Counted from the stretch's first letter, positions 46,673 to 56,634 are shown. The stretch: 64,000 nt of DNA from Solirubrobacterales bacterium (GCA_019241635.1 JAFAWR010000329.1:1-64000), one strand, 5' to 3'. Program-made: numbers and translations. Notes: generated by a model from the sequence alone, not told the origin.

Positions 46673-47378
46673 CGCTGTCCCTTACCGCCGACATGACCAC
46701 ACCGGCGCCGAAGCTCATCCGGCGGGTCCGCACGGCTTCGATCCCGGCGGCCTGCCACAGCGTCTCGAGGTCGGGCTCACGCGCGTGAAACTCCTCGATG
46801 TTCGGGCCGAGGAAGCGGCCCACCTCGACCCACGCCGGAGACACCGCGCGGCCGAGCAGCGGCAGGCCGGCGCGTGTGTGGATCCGCCAGGCAACCCGCA
46901 ACGGGGGGCTCGAAGGAACCCCGAACTCGACCATCCCGATCCGCCCGCCGGGCTTGACCACGCGGGCCAGCTCGCGCATCGTGGCGGCGGGATCGTCGAC
47001 GTAGCGGAGCAGATAGGTGAAGCTCAGCGCGTCGAACTCGCCGTCGGCGAACGGGAGGTGCTCGGCCTCGCCGATGATGAAGCTGGGGTTCTCGTTCCCG
47101 GGGGCGAGGCGCTGCCGGGCCCCGGACAGCATGTCCTCGCTCTGGTCCAGGCCGACGACGGTCGCGCCCCGGCGGGCGAGCGCGAACGCCACCATCCCGG
47201 TGCCGGTGGCCACGTCGAGGATGCGCTGGCCGGGACGCGGGTCGATCGCGTCGACGAGCGCGCGGCGCCACCGGGGATCCTGGCCGAAGCTGAGCACGGC
47301 GCCCATCCGGTCATAGGCGCGCGGCAGGCCGGCGAACAGTCCGAGCGCGTGCTGCTTGCGGGGCGAGAGCGCCGTCAT
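46653..47378 (-). CDS. UbiE/MenG-like class I SAM methyltransferase
   Basis: ILDVATGTGMVAFALARRGATVVGLDQSEDMLSGARQRL...AEHLPFADGEFDALSFTYLLRYVDDPAATMRELARVVKPGGRIGMVEFG. Confidence 0.85.
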   Translation of the reverse strand: MTALSPRKQHALGLFAGLPRAYDRMGAVLSFGQDPRWRRALVDAIDPRPGQRILDVATGTGMVAFALARRGATVVGLDQSEDMLSGARQRLAPGNENPSFIIGEAEHLPFADGEFDALSFTYLLRYVDDPAATMRELARVVKPGGRIGMVEFGVPSSPPLRVAWRIHTRAGLPLLGRAVSPAWVEVGRFLGPNIEEFHAREPDLETLWQAAGIEAVRTRRMSFGAGVVMSAVRDSDGQRTP

Positions 47379-47381
47379 GGC

Positions 47382-49538
47382 CTACGGGCTCGCGACCGGC
47401 TGGCGGGTCAGGCGCTCGGCCAGGCGGCTGTGGCGCCGGCCGGTGTCCGGGGTGCGGGCGGCTCGCCGGACCACGTCGCGGGATCCGACGATCACCGTGG
47501 CCAGCTTGGCGCGCGTTACCGCGGTGTAGAGCATCTCGCGACGCAGGAAGAACGCGCCGGCGGCCGGGTGGGCGACGATCACCGCCACCGGGAGCTCGAT
47601 CCCCTGCCCGCGGTGGACCGAGCAGGCGTAGGCCAGCCGGAGTCGCTCGGACTGCTCGGGGGGCAGGCGGAACACCTGGTCCTCGGCGGCGAGCAAAAGC
47701 GCGGCGTCGTCCTCGGCGTCCTCGCCGCCGCCGACCTCATCCAGCAGCGTCAGCAGGGTGCCGTTCATGAGGCCGAGGTCGTGGAGGTTTCGACCGGTCA
47801 TCATCAGCTTGTCGCCGATCCGCAGCCGCCCGCCCCGGACCCGCGGGCCATCGGGGTTGAGGCGATCGCGCAGGGCGTCGTTGAGCGCGTCGATCCCGAG
47901 CTCGCCGCGGTAGACCGGCGCGAACACCTGGATGTCCTTGATCGGGTCGACCCCGTAATGGGCGGGGAGGCGCTCGCACACGAGCGAGACGATCTCGTCG
48001 CGGGCGGTGGCGGCGTCGGCGCGCTCGATCAGGAACAGGTCGCGGCGCATGTCGCCCGTGGCGGCGAAGCTGGGCTCCTCGCCGCGGCGGATCGCGTGGG
48101 CGCCCTGGACGATCATGCTGCCCGCGGCCTGGCGGAAGATGTGGGTCAGGCGGGTGCTCGGCACCGCGTCCGCGGTGATCAGCTCGGCGAACGGCTTGCC
48201 GGCGCCGACCGGGGCCAGCTGGTCGGCGTCGCCGACGAGCACGACGTTGGTCTTGGGGCCGACCGCCCGCAGGAGCGTGACCAGCAGCTCGAGGTTGGCC
48301 ATCGAGGTCTCATCGACGATCAGCAGGTCGCAGCGCAGCGGGTCGTGCGCGTCGTGGGTGGGGCCCTCTCCGGGGATCCAGCCGAGCGCCGAGTGCACGG
48401 TGGTCGCGTGCATCCCGCTGGCTTCGTGCATGCGGATCGCGGCGCGGCCGGTCGGCGCGACCAGGAGCACGCGCGCCTGGCGTGCCGCGGCCAGGATGGC
48501 GATCGTGCGGATCGAAGCGGTCTTGCCGGTTCCGGGGCCGCCGGTGATCAGCGACAGGCGGTGGCCGAACGCGTTGGCCACGCCGCCCATCTGCTCGTCG
48601 GTGAGCCCGTCGGCGTTCTCGGGCGGCGGGCCGGCGTCGCTCAGGCGCTCGCCGGGGGCGCCGGCGAGCAGCTCCTGCACGCGCTCGGCCAGCTCGGCCT
48701 CGAGCTCGGCGGTCGCCGCGCGGTAGATCCAGCCGTCCTCGCGGACGAGATCGCCGTCCCGCACGAACGCGTCGATGTCGCCTTCGTTCAGCTCGCTGGC
48801 GTCGCCGAGCAGCTCGCGGGCGGCTCCGAGCAGGAGCTCGACCGGCATGCAGGTGCTCCCCCCGCGCTCGGCCTCGGACAGCGTGTGGAGGATCGCGGCG
48901 CGGTCGCGCTCGGGCCCGTCGGCGGCGCTGCCGAGCGCGCGGGCGATCCGGTCGGCGATCAGGAACCCGACCCCGAACACGCTGGTCAGCTCGTAGGGGC
49001 ACTCGGACAGGATGCGGTGGGCGCCGTCGCCATAGGTCTCGCGGATCCGCGAGGCGAGATAGGCCAGGCCGTGCGGCGCCAGCAGCAGGTGCAGCCGGCG
49101 GGTGACCCGCAGGCGCTCCCAGGATCGGGTGGCCTCGGCCAGCGCGGCGCCGCGGATGCCGGCGGCGGCGAACGCGCTGTGCGGGTCCGCGTCGATCGCC
49201 TCGAAGGTTGCCGCGGGGCCGTAGCGCTCGATCAGGCGCGTGGCCCGCTTGGCTCCGACGTGCTTGACCCGCACCAGGTAGGCGAGGACCGCCTCGGCGT
49301 CGGTGTCCGCGGGCGGCAGCGGGCTGGCCTGGCTGACCTTGACCTGCCGGCCGTAGCGGCTGTCGGTCACCCACGCACCGACGACGTGCGCCCGCTCGCG
49401 CTCCTCGAGGTGGATCAGGGGGCCCACGAGTGCGATCGGGGTGCCGTCCGCGGCGGCCGCGTCGAGGACCGCCCAGCCGGTTTCGGGGTTCGAGAAACGG
49501 ATGTGGCGGACGATCACCTCTGACTCGAACGCGCTCAC
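47382..49538 (-). CDS. recD2: RecD2-like SF1B DNA helicase
   Basis: GPGTGKTASIRTIAIL; LLIVDETSMANLELLVTLL; VVLVGDADQLAPVGAGKPFAELI; HRGQGIELPVAVIV; helix-hairpin-helix N-region; GTG 49538. Confidence 0.9.
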   Translation of the reverse strand: MSAFESEVIVRHIRFSNPETGWAVLDAAAADGTPIALVGPLIHLEERERAHVVGAWVTDSRYGRQVKVSQASPLPPADTDAEAVLAYLVRVKHVGAKRATRLIERYGPAATFEAIDADPHSAFAAAGIRGAALAEATRSWERLRVTRRLHLLLAPHGLAYLASRIRETYGDGAHRILSECPYELTSVFGVGFLIADRIARALGSAADGPERDRAAILHTLSEAERGGSTCMPVELLLGAARELLGDASELNEGDIDAFVRDGDLVREDGWIYRAATAELEAELAERVQELLAGAPGERLSDAGPPPENADGLTDEQMGGVANAFGHRLSLITGGPGTGKTASIRTIAILAAARQARVLLVAPTGRAAIRMHEASGMHATTVHSALGWIPGEGPTHDAHDPLRCDLLIVDETSMANLELLVTLLRAVGPKTNVVLVGDADQLAPVGAGKPFAELITADAVPSTRLTHIFRQAAGSMIVQGAHAIRRGEEPSFAATGDMRRDLFLIERADAATARDEIVSLVCERLPAHYGVDPIKDIQVFAPVYRGELGIDALNDALRDRLNPDGPRVRGGRLRIGDKLMMTGRNLHDLGLMNGTLLTLLDEVGGGEDAEDDAALLLAAEDQVFRLPPEQSERLRLAYACSVHRGQGIELPVAVIVAHPAAGAFFLRREMLYTAVTRAKLATVIVGSRDVVRRAARTPDTGRRHSRLAERLTRQPVASP

Positions 49539-49582
49539 AGGCGTGACATTAGACCCGCGCGCCGCCGACTCCCCGGTTTGTT

Positions 49583-50149
49583 TCAGAGTTGTTGCTCCGC
49601 GCGGCGGGCCGCGAGATCGATCCCGTCGCTGCCGACCAGGCTTCCGAACGCGCGCACGAGCGGGCGCACGGCGGCCACCCCGACCCGGCCCTGGGCGCCG
49701 ATCGCCTCGACCCGGGCCTCGGCGTGGATCGAGGCGCCGGTGTCCGATGGCTCGATCCAGTTGGCGAACACGACCTTGGCGGTGCCGGACGTGTGCCAGC
49801 CCATAAAGTCCTCGGGGTCTTTGAGCTCGGGGTAGTCGCGGCGGAGCGTCCAGATGCGGCCGACCAGACCGGACACGAGCATGCGCCCGGGGTGTTCGGC
49901 CAGCACGATGAACGGCGGCGCGCGGAACAGTTCGTCGAACGGGAGGTCGGCCTGCAGGCCGGGGATGCGCCAGCGCACCAGGCGCCCCAGGCGGCGGGCG
50001 TCGCTCAGACGCACGCTTCGGGCGGCCTCCCACAACTGCTCGGGCGGGGCCTTCGTGGCGCGGCGGTGGCGGACGCGGAGCGAGGGGTCGGGGAGCCAGG
50101 CGTCGAGGTCGGGCGTCACTGGGGGGTCGGTGGGCGGCGTGCGCAACAC
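49583..50149 (-). CDS. SRPBCC-like hypothetical protein
   Basis: RATKAPPEQLWEAARSVRLSDARRLGRLVRWRIPG...GRIWTLRRDYPEL...AEARVEAIG. Confidence 0.55.
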   Translation of the reverse strand: MLRTPPTDPPVTPDLDAWLPDPSLRVRHRRATKAPPEQLWEAARSVRLSDARRLGRLVRWRIPGLQADLPFDELFRAPPFIVLAEHPGRMLVSGLVGRIWTLRRDYPELKDPEDFMGWHTSGTAKVVFANWIEPSDTGASIHAEARVEAIGAQGRVGVAAVRPLVRAFGSLVGSDGIDLAARRAEQQL

Positions 50150-50265
50150 GTTACGGGGACCAGGACGCCGCGGCGGCGCTCGGGATTCCCGGCGGGCGGC
50201 GCAGTCCGCTCGATGGCGAGCCGGTTGGCCGGGCGCGGGCGGAAAACCCCATCATCATTCCCGCA

Positions 50266-50913
50266 GTGATCGCCCATCTGCTTGCTCCCCATGTTCCCCG
50301 CGCCGCTCGGGGCCTCGGCATCACGTGCACCGTGTCCGGCGGCGGGGTCGCGCTGACCTTCGACGACGGGCCCCACCCGGTTGGCACGCCCGCGGTGCTG
50401 GCGATTCTGGAGGAGGCGCAGATCAAGGCGACCTTCTTCCTGGTCGGCGAGCAGGTGCAGCGCCGGCCGGCGCTGGCCGCCGAGATCGCCCAGCGCGGGC
50501 ACGGGGTGGCGCTTCATGGGTACCGCCATCGTCCGATGCCCGTCCTGAGCGCGCGGGCGGTGCAGGACGATCTGGACCGCGGCGCGGAGGCGATCGAAAC
50601 GGCCACCGGCGTCCGTCCGAAGATCCACCGGCCGCCCTACGGGCTCTACAGCCCCGCCGGGCTGGACGCGGCGCGCGATCGGGGCCTCAAACCGGTGCTC
50701 TGGTCGCGCTGGGGCAAGGATTGGCGAAGATTTACCACCCCTGAGCGAATCGCCAGCCGGGCCGGCGCGAACCTGTGCTCCGGCGACGTGATCCTCCTGC
50801 ACGATGCGGATTTCTATAGTTCACGGGGCTCTCACGAGCGCACCACGGAGGCTCTAAAGCTCATCGTGAGAGAACTCAAACGCCAGAAAATCGGTACCGT
50901 CCTAGCTCTCTGA
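50266..50913 (+). CDS. Polysaccharide deacetylase (NodB/CE4)
   Basis: VALTFDDGPHPVGTPAVLAILEEAQIKATFFLVGEQVQRRPALAAEIAQRGHGVALHGYRH...GDVILLHDAD. Confidence 0.9.
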   Translation: MIAHLLAPHVPRAARGLGITCTVSGGGVALTFDDGPHPVGTPAVLAILEEAQIKATFFLVGEQVQRRPALAAEIAQRGHGVALHGYRHRPMPVLSARAVQDDLDRGAEAIETATGVRPKIHRPPYGLYSPAGLDAARDRGLKPVLWSRWGKDWRRFTTPERIASRAGANLCSGDVILLHDADFYSSRGSHERTTEALKLIVRELKRQKIGTVLAL

Positions 50914-50994
50914 CAGGCTGGATCGTGGTGCCCCGGCCGGCGTAGCAGCGCACGATCGGTCTAATTGGGCCCCGCCCAACCCACCGCCAAGACG

Positions 50995-52005
50995 ATGACT
51001 ACTGCTTCCTCGCAACAGACCGCGCCTGCGTACGCGCGCTTCGCGATCGGGTTCGACCCGCGCGACCGCGATCGCTTCCACGCCCTGATCGACGAGGTGA
51101 TCGACTCGGGCCACTGGTCCGAGGGCGAGATGAACCGGCGCTTCGAGGCGGCCTGGGAGGACTACAACGGCCTCCCCGCGGTGGCCACCGGATCCTGGTC
51201 CGGCGGGGCCGTCGCCGCCTTGCATTTCGCGGGTGTGCAGGGGGAAACCGTGCTCTGTCCGTCGAACACGTTCATGGCCACCCCGCTCGCGGCGATCAAC
51301 GCGGGCGCGAGCGTGCAATTCGTCGACTGCAACCGCGAGGACCTGTGCATGTCGTTCGCCGACTTCGAGGCCAAGGCGGAGCGTTACAAGCCGCGGGCGG
51401 CGTTCCTCGTCCACATCGGCGGCCACATTGCCTTCGACACGATCCAGATCGCGGATTACTGCCGGGAGAACGGCATCTTCCTGATCGAGGATTGCGCCCA
51501 CGCGCACGGCGCCGAATGGAATGGCGTCCGGGCGGGAACCTACGGTGACGCAGGGATTTATTCCCTGTACGCGACCAAGTCGATCACGACCGGAGAGGGA
51601 GGCGTGCTCGTCTCGCGCCATGCCGAGGTGATCGAGCATGCGCGTGCCTTCCGCAACTACGGCAAGCCCACCTATGACGTCCCGGGTCTCAACTTCCGCA
51701 TGAACGAGTTCACCGCCGCGCTGGGCCTGGTCCAGATCGAGCGCCTGCCCGAGATCGTGGCGTTCAAGAACGCGGTGGCGCGGGATGAGCTGAACCCGCG
51801 CTACCCGAGCCGCCTGGAGCTCCCCGAGGGCATGACCTCGGGGCTGTACAAGTACATCGTGTTCGACTGGCTCGAGCGCTCGACCGGGCGCGTCTACGAC
51901 GAGCCGTGCCACCGGATCATGGGCCACGACGTCGAGCTGCCCAATTCCGACTGGGTGGCGCGAAACCATTCCTGCGTCCCGCTGTACTACCGGCCATCGG
52001 CATGA
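50995..52005 (+). CDS. DegT/DnrJ/EryC1/StrS-family aminotransferase
   Basis: GGAVAALHFAGVQGETVLCPSNTFMATPLAAINAGASVQFVDC...LIEDCAHAHGAEWNGVRAGTYGDAGIYSLYATKSITTGEGGVLVS. Confidence 0.9.
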   Translation: MTTASSQQTAPAYARFAIGFDPRDRDRFHALIDEVIDSGHWSEGEMNRRFEAAWEDYNGLPAVATGSWSGGAVAALHFAGVQGETVLCPSNTFMATPLAAINAGASVQFVDCNREDLCMSFADFEAKAERYKPRAAFLVHIGGHIAFDTIQIADYCRENGIFLIEDCAHAHGAEWNGVRAGTYGDAGIYSLYATKSITTGEGGVLVSRHAEVIEHARAFRNYGKPTYDVPGLNFRMNEFTAALGLVQIERLPEIVAFKNAVARDELNPRYPSRLELPEGMTSGLYKYIVFDWLERSTGRVYDEPCHRIMGHDVELPNSDWVARNHSCVPLYYRPSA

Positions 52006-54725
52006 GAGTTCTGGTTACAGGAGGGTCGGGGTTCATCGGCTCGCACGTGGTCGACAAGCTCCGCGCGGCCGGACACGAGCCGGTCATCTACGACCTGCGC
52101 CCCTCGCCCTGGCACGAGGCCGGCAGCGTCGACACGGTGCTCGGGTCGATCACCGACCGCGAGTCGCTCGAGCGCGCTCTGCACTCCTGCGACGCGGTCG
52201 CCCACCTGGCCGCGGTAGCCGACGTCAACGACGTCCACGCCGAGCCCGAGGACGCCGAACGGGTCAACGCGCGCGGGACGGTGGCGGTTCTGGAGGCGGC
52301 GCGCCGCGCCGGCGTCAAGCGGATCGTCTACGCCTCGACGATCTGGGTGTACTCCGACTGCGACGGCGAGGTGGTCGACGAGGACACGCTGCTGCCGGCG
52401 CCTTCGCATCTGTACACCAGCACCAAGCTGGCCGGCGAGCTCTACTGCAAGGCCTACCAGGAGCTCTACGGGATCGACTTCACGATCCTGCGCTTCGGCA
52501 TCCCATACGGTCCCCGCGCGCGCGAGGCCGCGGTCATCCCCGCCTTCGTGAACAAGGCGCTGCGCGGCGAGCCCTTGACGCTGGCCGGAGACGGCGGGCA
52601 GTCGCGACGGTTCGTCTACGTCGAGGACCTGGCCGAGGGCGTGGCCTCAGGCCTGGCCGATGTGGCGCGTAACCGGGTCTACAACCTGGCCAGCGACGAG
52701 AACGTGACGATCAAGCAGATCGCCCTGCGGGTGCAGGAATTGCTCGGCGACGTCGAGATCGTCTACACGCCCGCGCGCCCGGGAGACTTCGGCGGCAAGG
52801 TCGTGCTCAGCGCGCGCGCCGAACAGGAGCTGGGATGGACGGCGCGCACCCCGTTCTCCGAGGGCGTCAAGCGCTATGTCGACTGGCGCCAGGAGCAGGC
52901 GGCACGAGACTCCGAGCGCGCGGCCGCTGCGGTCATCCCGGCCGGCGAGCCCGACGCCGAGTCCCGCCCCCGCCAGATCCTGATCATCTCGGCCGACATC
53001 GGCGAGGGCCACGACCTGCCCGCGCGCGCGGTGGCCCGCGAGTTCCGCGACGAGGATCCCGACGCCAACATCGCGATCGTCAACGGCCTGCCGGCCATGG
53101 GCTGGTTTTTGACCAAGCTCCTGCGCGAGAACTCGGAGTTCATGTTCCGCTGGGTGCCGTGGCTGTTCGACTTCCAGTATCGGCTGTTCATGGGCGTCGC
53201 TCCGACCCGCTGGCTCTCGATGAAGCTGCTCACGCTGCTCGGGCGCCGCGGGCTGATGCGGCTGATCCGCGCGCACAACCCGGATGTGATCGTCTCGACC
53301 TACCCGGGGGTCACCGCGGTGCTCGGCGAGCTGCGAAGAACCGGGCGGCTCAAGGTGCCGTGCTACTCCTCGATCACCGACCTGGCCGGCATGCAGTTCT
53401 GGGCCCATCCGGGGATCGACCTGCACTTCATCACCCATCCCGAGACGGCCGAGGAGGTCGAGTCGATCGCCGGGCCGGGCAGCGTGCGCTGGGCCAAGCC
53501 CCCCACCTCGGCCTCGTTCCTGGCCGCTCGCTCGCGCGCCGACGCCCGACGGGCGCTGGCGCTGCCGGCCGACGACACCAAGGTGATCGCGGTATCGGGC
53601 GGAGGCTGGGGCGTCGGCGACCTGCTCGGCGCCACGCGCGCCGCGCTCCAGGTGCCCGGCGCGATCGTGCTGTGCCTGTGCGGGCGAAACGACACGCTGC
53701 GGGCACGGGTCTCGCGCGAGCTCGGCTCCGATCCGCGGCTGCGGGTGATGGGCTTCACCGACCGGATGGGCGATGTGCTGGCCGCCAGCGACGCGCTGAT
53801 CCACTCGAGTGCCGGCCTGACCGTGCTCGAGGCGATCATCCGCGGCTGCCCGGTCATCTCCTACGGCTTCGGCTACGGACACGTCCGGGTCTCCAACGAG
53901 GCGCTCCTGCGCTTCGGCCTGGCCCAGGTGGCCGAGACCGTCGCGGACATCCCGCCCGCGCTCGAGCGCGCGCTGGCCGAGCGACCGGAGCCCGATCCGC
54001 GCTTCGCCCGCCGGCCGGCGACCGCGTCGCTGATCATGAGCGACGAGCGCCGGGCGACCCCGCTGCCGGCCTGGCGGGTGCGCACCGCCCGCGCGATCAC
54101 CGGCACAGCGGCGGCGCTCGTGATCGCGGGCTGGACGCTCACCACCGGCGCCTCCTACAGCCTGGTCTCGCACTTCGTGCACATGAAGCCGGTGACCGCG
54201 GTGGCCACCAGCCACCCGGAGGTCGGGGTGCTGATTGACGCGCCGGCATCCGAGATTCCGACGATCGCCAACCAGCTGGCCGAGCGCGGCATCCGCGCGT
54301 CGTTCGCGCTCGCCCGGCCGGCGCCGCTCCAGGAGACGCTGGTCGTCGCCTACGGCGATCAGGCCGTGCCGCGGCTGCCCAACGGCGGGCTCGTGCGCTG
54401 GCTCGGGGCCCGCGACGAGCTGCACGACCTGATCGCGCGGCTGGGCTTCCACCATCACTTCCTGTATGCCTCGAGCGGGCCGAGCGTCGGCCAGTGGTTC
54501 ATGGCCCACGGCGCCGGCGGGCGTCTGGTCGCCGGCGCGGTCCGGCTGCGCGACCTCGACGACCGAGTCGGCAACCTGCACGCCGGCGAGGTCATCGAGT
54601 TGACGCTGACCAGCTCGCGGCAGGTGCACGCGCTCGTCTCGAGGCTCGAGGAGCGGCTGCTCACCGAGCACCTGCGCGCGGTGCCGGTGGGTCAGCTCAT
54701 GCGCGACGCCGGCAGCTCGGTCTAG
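52002..54725 (+). CDS. Fusion: NAD-dependent epimerase + MGDG synthase-like (GT28) glycosyltransferase + degenerate NodB-like domain
   Basis: ATGA overlap with aminotransferase. MRVLVTGGSGFIGSHVVDKLRAAG...; QILIISADIGEGHDLPARAVAREFRDEDPDANIAIVNGL...HSSAGLTVLEAIIRGCPVISYGFGYGHV; C-terminal EVGVLIDAPASEIPTIANQLAERGIRASFAL...GEVIELTL. Confidence 0.85.
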   Translation: MRVLVTGGSGFIGSHVVDKLRAAGHEPVIYDLRPSPWHEAGSVDTVLGSITDRESLERALHSCDAVAHLAAVADVNDVHAEPEDAERVNARGTVAVLEAARRAGVKRIVYASTIWVYSDCDGEVVDEDTLLPAPSHLYTSTKLAGELYCKAYQELYGIDFTILRFGIPYGPRAREAAVIPAFVNKALRGEPLTLAGDGGQSRRFVYVEDLAEGVASGLADVARNRVYNLASDENVTIKQIALRVQELLGDVEIVYTPARPGDFGGKVVLSARAEQELGWTARTPFSEGVKRYVDWRQEQAARDSERAAAAVIPAGEPDAESRPRQILIISADIGEGHDLPARAVAREFRDEDPDANIAIVNGLPAMGWFLTKLLRENSEFMFRWVPWLFDFQYRLFMGVAPTRWLSMKLLTLLGRRGLMRLIRAHNPDVIVSTYPGVTAVLGELRRTGRLKVPCYSSITDLAGMQFWAHPGIDLHFITHPETAEEVESIAGPGSVRWAKPPTSASFLAARSRADARRALALPADDTKVIAVSGGGWGVGDLLGATRAALQVPGAIVLCLCGRNDTLRARVSRELGSDPRLRVMGFTDRMGDVLAASDALIHSSAGLTVLEAIIRGCPVISYGFGYGHVRVSNEALLRFGLAQVAETVADIPPALERALAERPEPDPRFARRPATASLIMSDERRATPLPAWRVRTARAITGTAAALVIAGWTLTTGASYSLVSHFVHMKPVTAVATSHPEVGVLIDAPASEIPTIANQLAERGIRASFALARPAPLQETLVVAYGDQAVPRLPNGGLVRWLGARDELHDLIARLGFHHHFLYASSGPSVGQWFMAHGAGGRLVAGAVRLRDLDDRVGNLHAGEVIELTLTSSRQVHALVSRLEERLLTEHLRAVPVGQLMRDAGSSV

Positions 54726-54740
54726 GTTTTCAGCCTCGCG

Positions 54741-55703
54741 CTACCAGTGCACGCCGCGCGTGGCGCGCACGAACGCGCGCTCCTCGGGTGTCGGCTCGTG
54801 GGCGGGCTGCTTCTGATCGCCCTCGGGGATCAGGTGGTAGGCGCGGTTCACCACGAGGTCCTGGGCGCCGGGTGCGATCGCATAGCTCAGCTGGCCGATG
54901 GTCCCGAGCGTCGTGGCCATGCGCTTGGGCCGCTTGCGGATGGCCTCGGCGATCATGTGGCCGGCATCCTTGGGGCTCAGCGTGGGGAAGCGGTCGTAGA
55001 TCTTGGTCGGCGCGATCATCGGCGTGCGCACGAGCGGCATGTACACGGTGGTGATGTGGACGCCGTCGTCGATGATCTCCGGACCGATCGAGCGACTGAA
55101 CGCATCCAGCGCCGCCTTGGAGGCCACGTAGGCGCTGAACCGCGGAGTGTTCATCTGTAGGCCGATCGTCGAGATGTTCACGATGTGGCCGTTACCTCGC
55201 TCGCGCATGGTCGGGAGCAAGGCGAGGATCAGCTTGACCGCGGCGAAGTAGTTCAGCTGCATCGTCCGCTGGTAGTCGTGGAAGCGCTCGTAGGCGCGAT
55301 CGACCGAGCGGCGGATCGACTTGCCGGCGTTGTTGACCAGGACGTCGACCGACTCGTGCTGCGCCAGCACCTCCCGGCACATCCGGTCGATGTCGTCGGT
55401 GTCGCTCAGGTCGGCGGTATGGACGTACGCGGTGCCGCCGAGACCCTCGATCTCGTCGGCCACCTCCTGCAGCTGGTCCTTGCGACGGGCCACGAGCAGC
55501 ATCGTCCCGCCGGCCTCGCCGATCTCGAGCGCCGCCGCCCTGCCGATCCCCGACGAGGCGCCGGTGATCATCACCGTCCGGCCGCTCACCGCGTCCTTCA
55601 GCGAGCGGGCGAGCACGTCGCCCGCGCCGGGGATGCGCTGCCCGAACGCCCTCAGCGTGCGGATTCCCTCGGAGGCGATGTCGAACGGGTTCGGTGGCGC
55701 CAT
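54741..55703 (-). CDS. Short-chain dehydrogenase/reductase
   Basis: VMITGASSGIGRAAALEIGEAGGTMLLVARRKDQL...VLVNNAGKSIRRSV...YVASKAALDAF. Confidence 0.9.
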   Translation of the reverse strand: MAPPNPFDIASEGIRTLRAFGQRIPGAGDVLARSLKDAVSGRTVMITGASSGIGRAAALEIGEAGGTMLLVARRKDQLQEVADEIEGLGGTAYVHTADLSDTDDIDRMCREVLAQHESVDVLVNNAGKSIRRSVDRAYERFHDYQRTMQLNYFAAVKLILALLPTMRERGNGHIVNISTIGLQMNTPRFSAYVASKAALDAFSRSIGPEIIDDGVHITTVYMPLVRTPMIAPTKIYDRFPTLSPKDAGHMIAEAIRKRPKRMATTLGTIGQLSYAIAPGAQDLVVNRAYHLIPEGDQKQPAHEPTPEERAFVRATRGVHW

Positions 55704-55767
55704 GGTCAGCGTGACCGTACCAGCGCGGGGCGGTCGGTGGCGCGGTTGCGCGGGCGCTCCGGGTGGC

Positions 55768-56634
55768 TCAGCCGAGCGCGATCAGCGACTGCCGGGCCAT
55801 GTTCGCCTCGCCCGCCTGGTTGGGATGGAGCGGGAAGGCGGCCGAGGTCGGCACGATCCCGTTGACCCAGGCGACGCCCGGTGGCTTGCAGGCGTCGTGG
55901 CCGATGCTCGAGTTCCAGGTGTCGACGAACGTCGCGTTGTTGTTGGCCGCCTGGGTGGCGATGACCTGGTTGAGCTGCTGCTCGAGGCCGTTGAAGTAGG
56001 TGATGTCCCCGGCGGTGATCGGCACGAACGGCCAGCACGCGGTGCCGTTCGTGGGCAGGCCGTCCGGATAGCCGACGATCAGGACCTTGGCACTGGGGGC
56101 TCTGCTGTGGATGCCCTGCAGTACGGAGGCGACCTTCGGACCGGTGGCGTTGATCGCGGCCACGTTCGGGTCGCTGCCACCCGCCGTGTAGTGGTTCTTG
56201 CACGGGGTTCCGAAGGGCGTGGTCGCGTCGAGCTTGGCGCAGGTTTCCGCGACTCCAATGAGGCCCGCGTCGTTGCCGCCGATCCCGACCGTGACGAGTG
56301 CGTCGTTGCTGGCCAGCGCATTGAACTGGGGCGGGTTGGTCTGGAGGCCGTAGAGGTTCTGGGGCTGGGTCATGTCCGCCGTGGTCGCGCTCGAGCAGCT
56401 CGCGTCGGTGAAGCTGGCCGGGGAGATCGCGCGGGCGATGTCCGAGGGATAGTTGTTGGTCGAGCGCCCGCATAGGATCGGGTTGCCGGTGGGGGAGGGA
56501 ACCAGCGGGGCGGCCGTGTAGGAATCTCCGAGTGAGACGTATGGTCCGGTGGCGGCTGCCGCGCTCGCAGTGCCGGTGACAAGCAGCATTGAAGCGGCAA
56601 GCAGCGCTGCCGTGGAAAGGAACCGAACCCTCAT
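55768..56634 (-). CDS. Secreted SGNH/GDSL lipase-esterase
   Basis: YVSLGDSYTAAPLVP, VTVGIGGNDAGL, FPLHPNQAGEANMA blocks; signal peptide. Confidence 0.9.
   Translation of the reverse strand: MRVRFLSTAALLAASMLLVTGTASAAAATGPYVSLGDSYTAAPLVPSPTGNPILCGRSTNNYPSDIARAISPASFTDASCSSATTADMTQPQNLYGLQTNPPQFNALASNDALVTVGIGGNDAGLIGVAETCAKLDATTPFGTPCKNHYTAGGSDPNVAAINATGPKVASVLQGIHSRAPSAKVLIVGYPDGLPTNGTACWPFVPITAGDITYFNGLEQQLNQVIATQAANNNATFVDTWNSSIGHDACKPPGVAWVNGIVPTSAAFPLHPNQAGEANMARQSLIALG

Noticed and set aside
46785-49523. 912-aa plus-strand ORF opposite the RecD2-like gene
   Set aside because: Low-complexity Arg/Gly/Ala/Val/Asp-rich composition; the reverse strand encodes clear helicase motifs, so it is a GC-rich shadow ORF.
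52647-54671. 674-aa minus-strand ORF opposite the epimerase-GT28 fusion
   Set aside because: Shadow ORF with no recognisable motifs; the plus strand carries well-formed enzyme domains.
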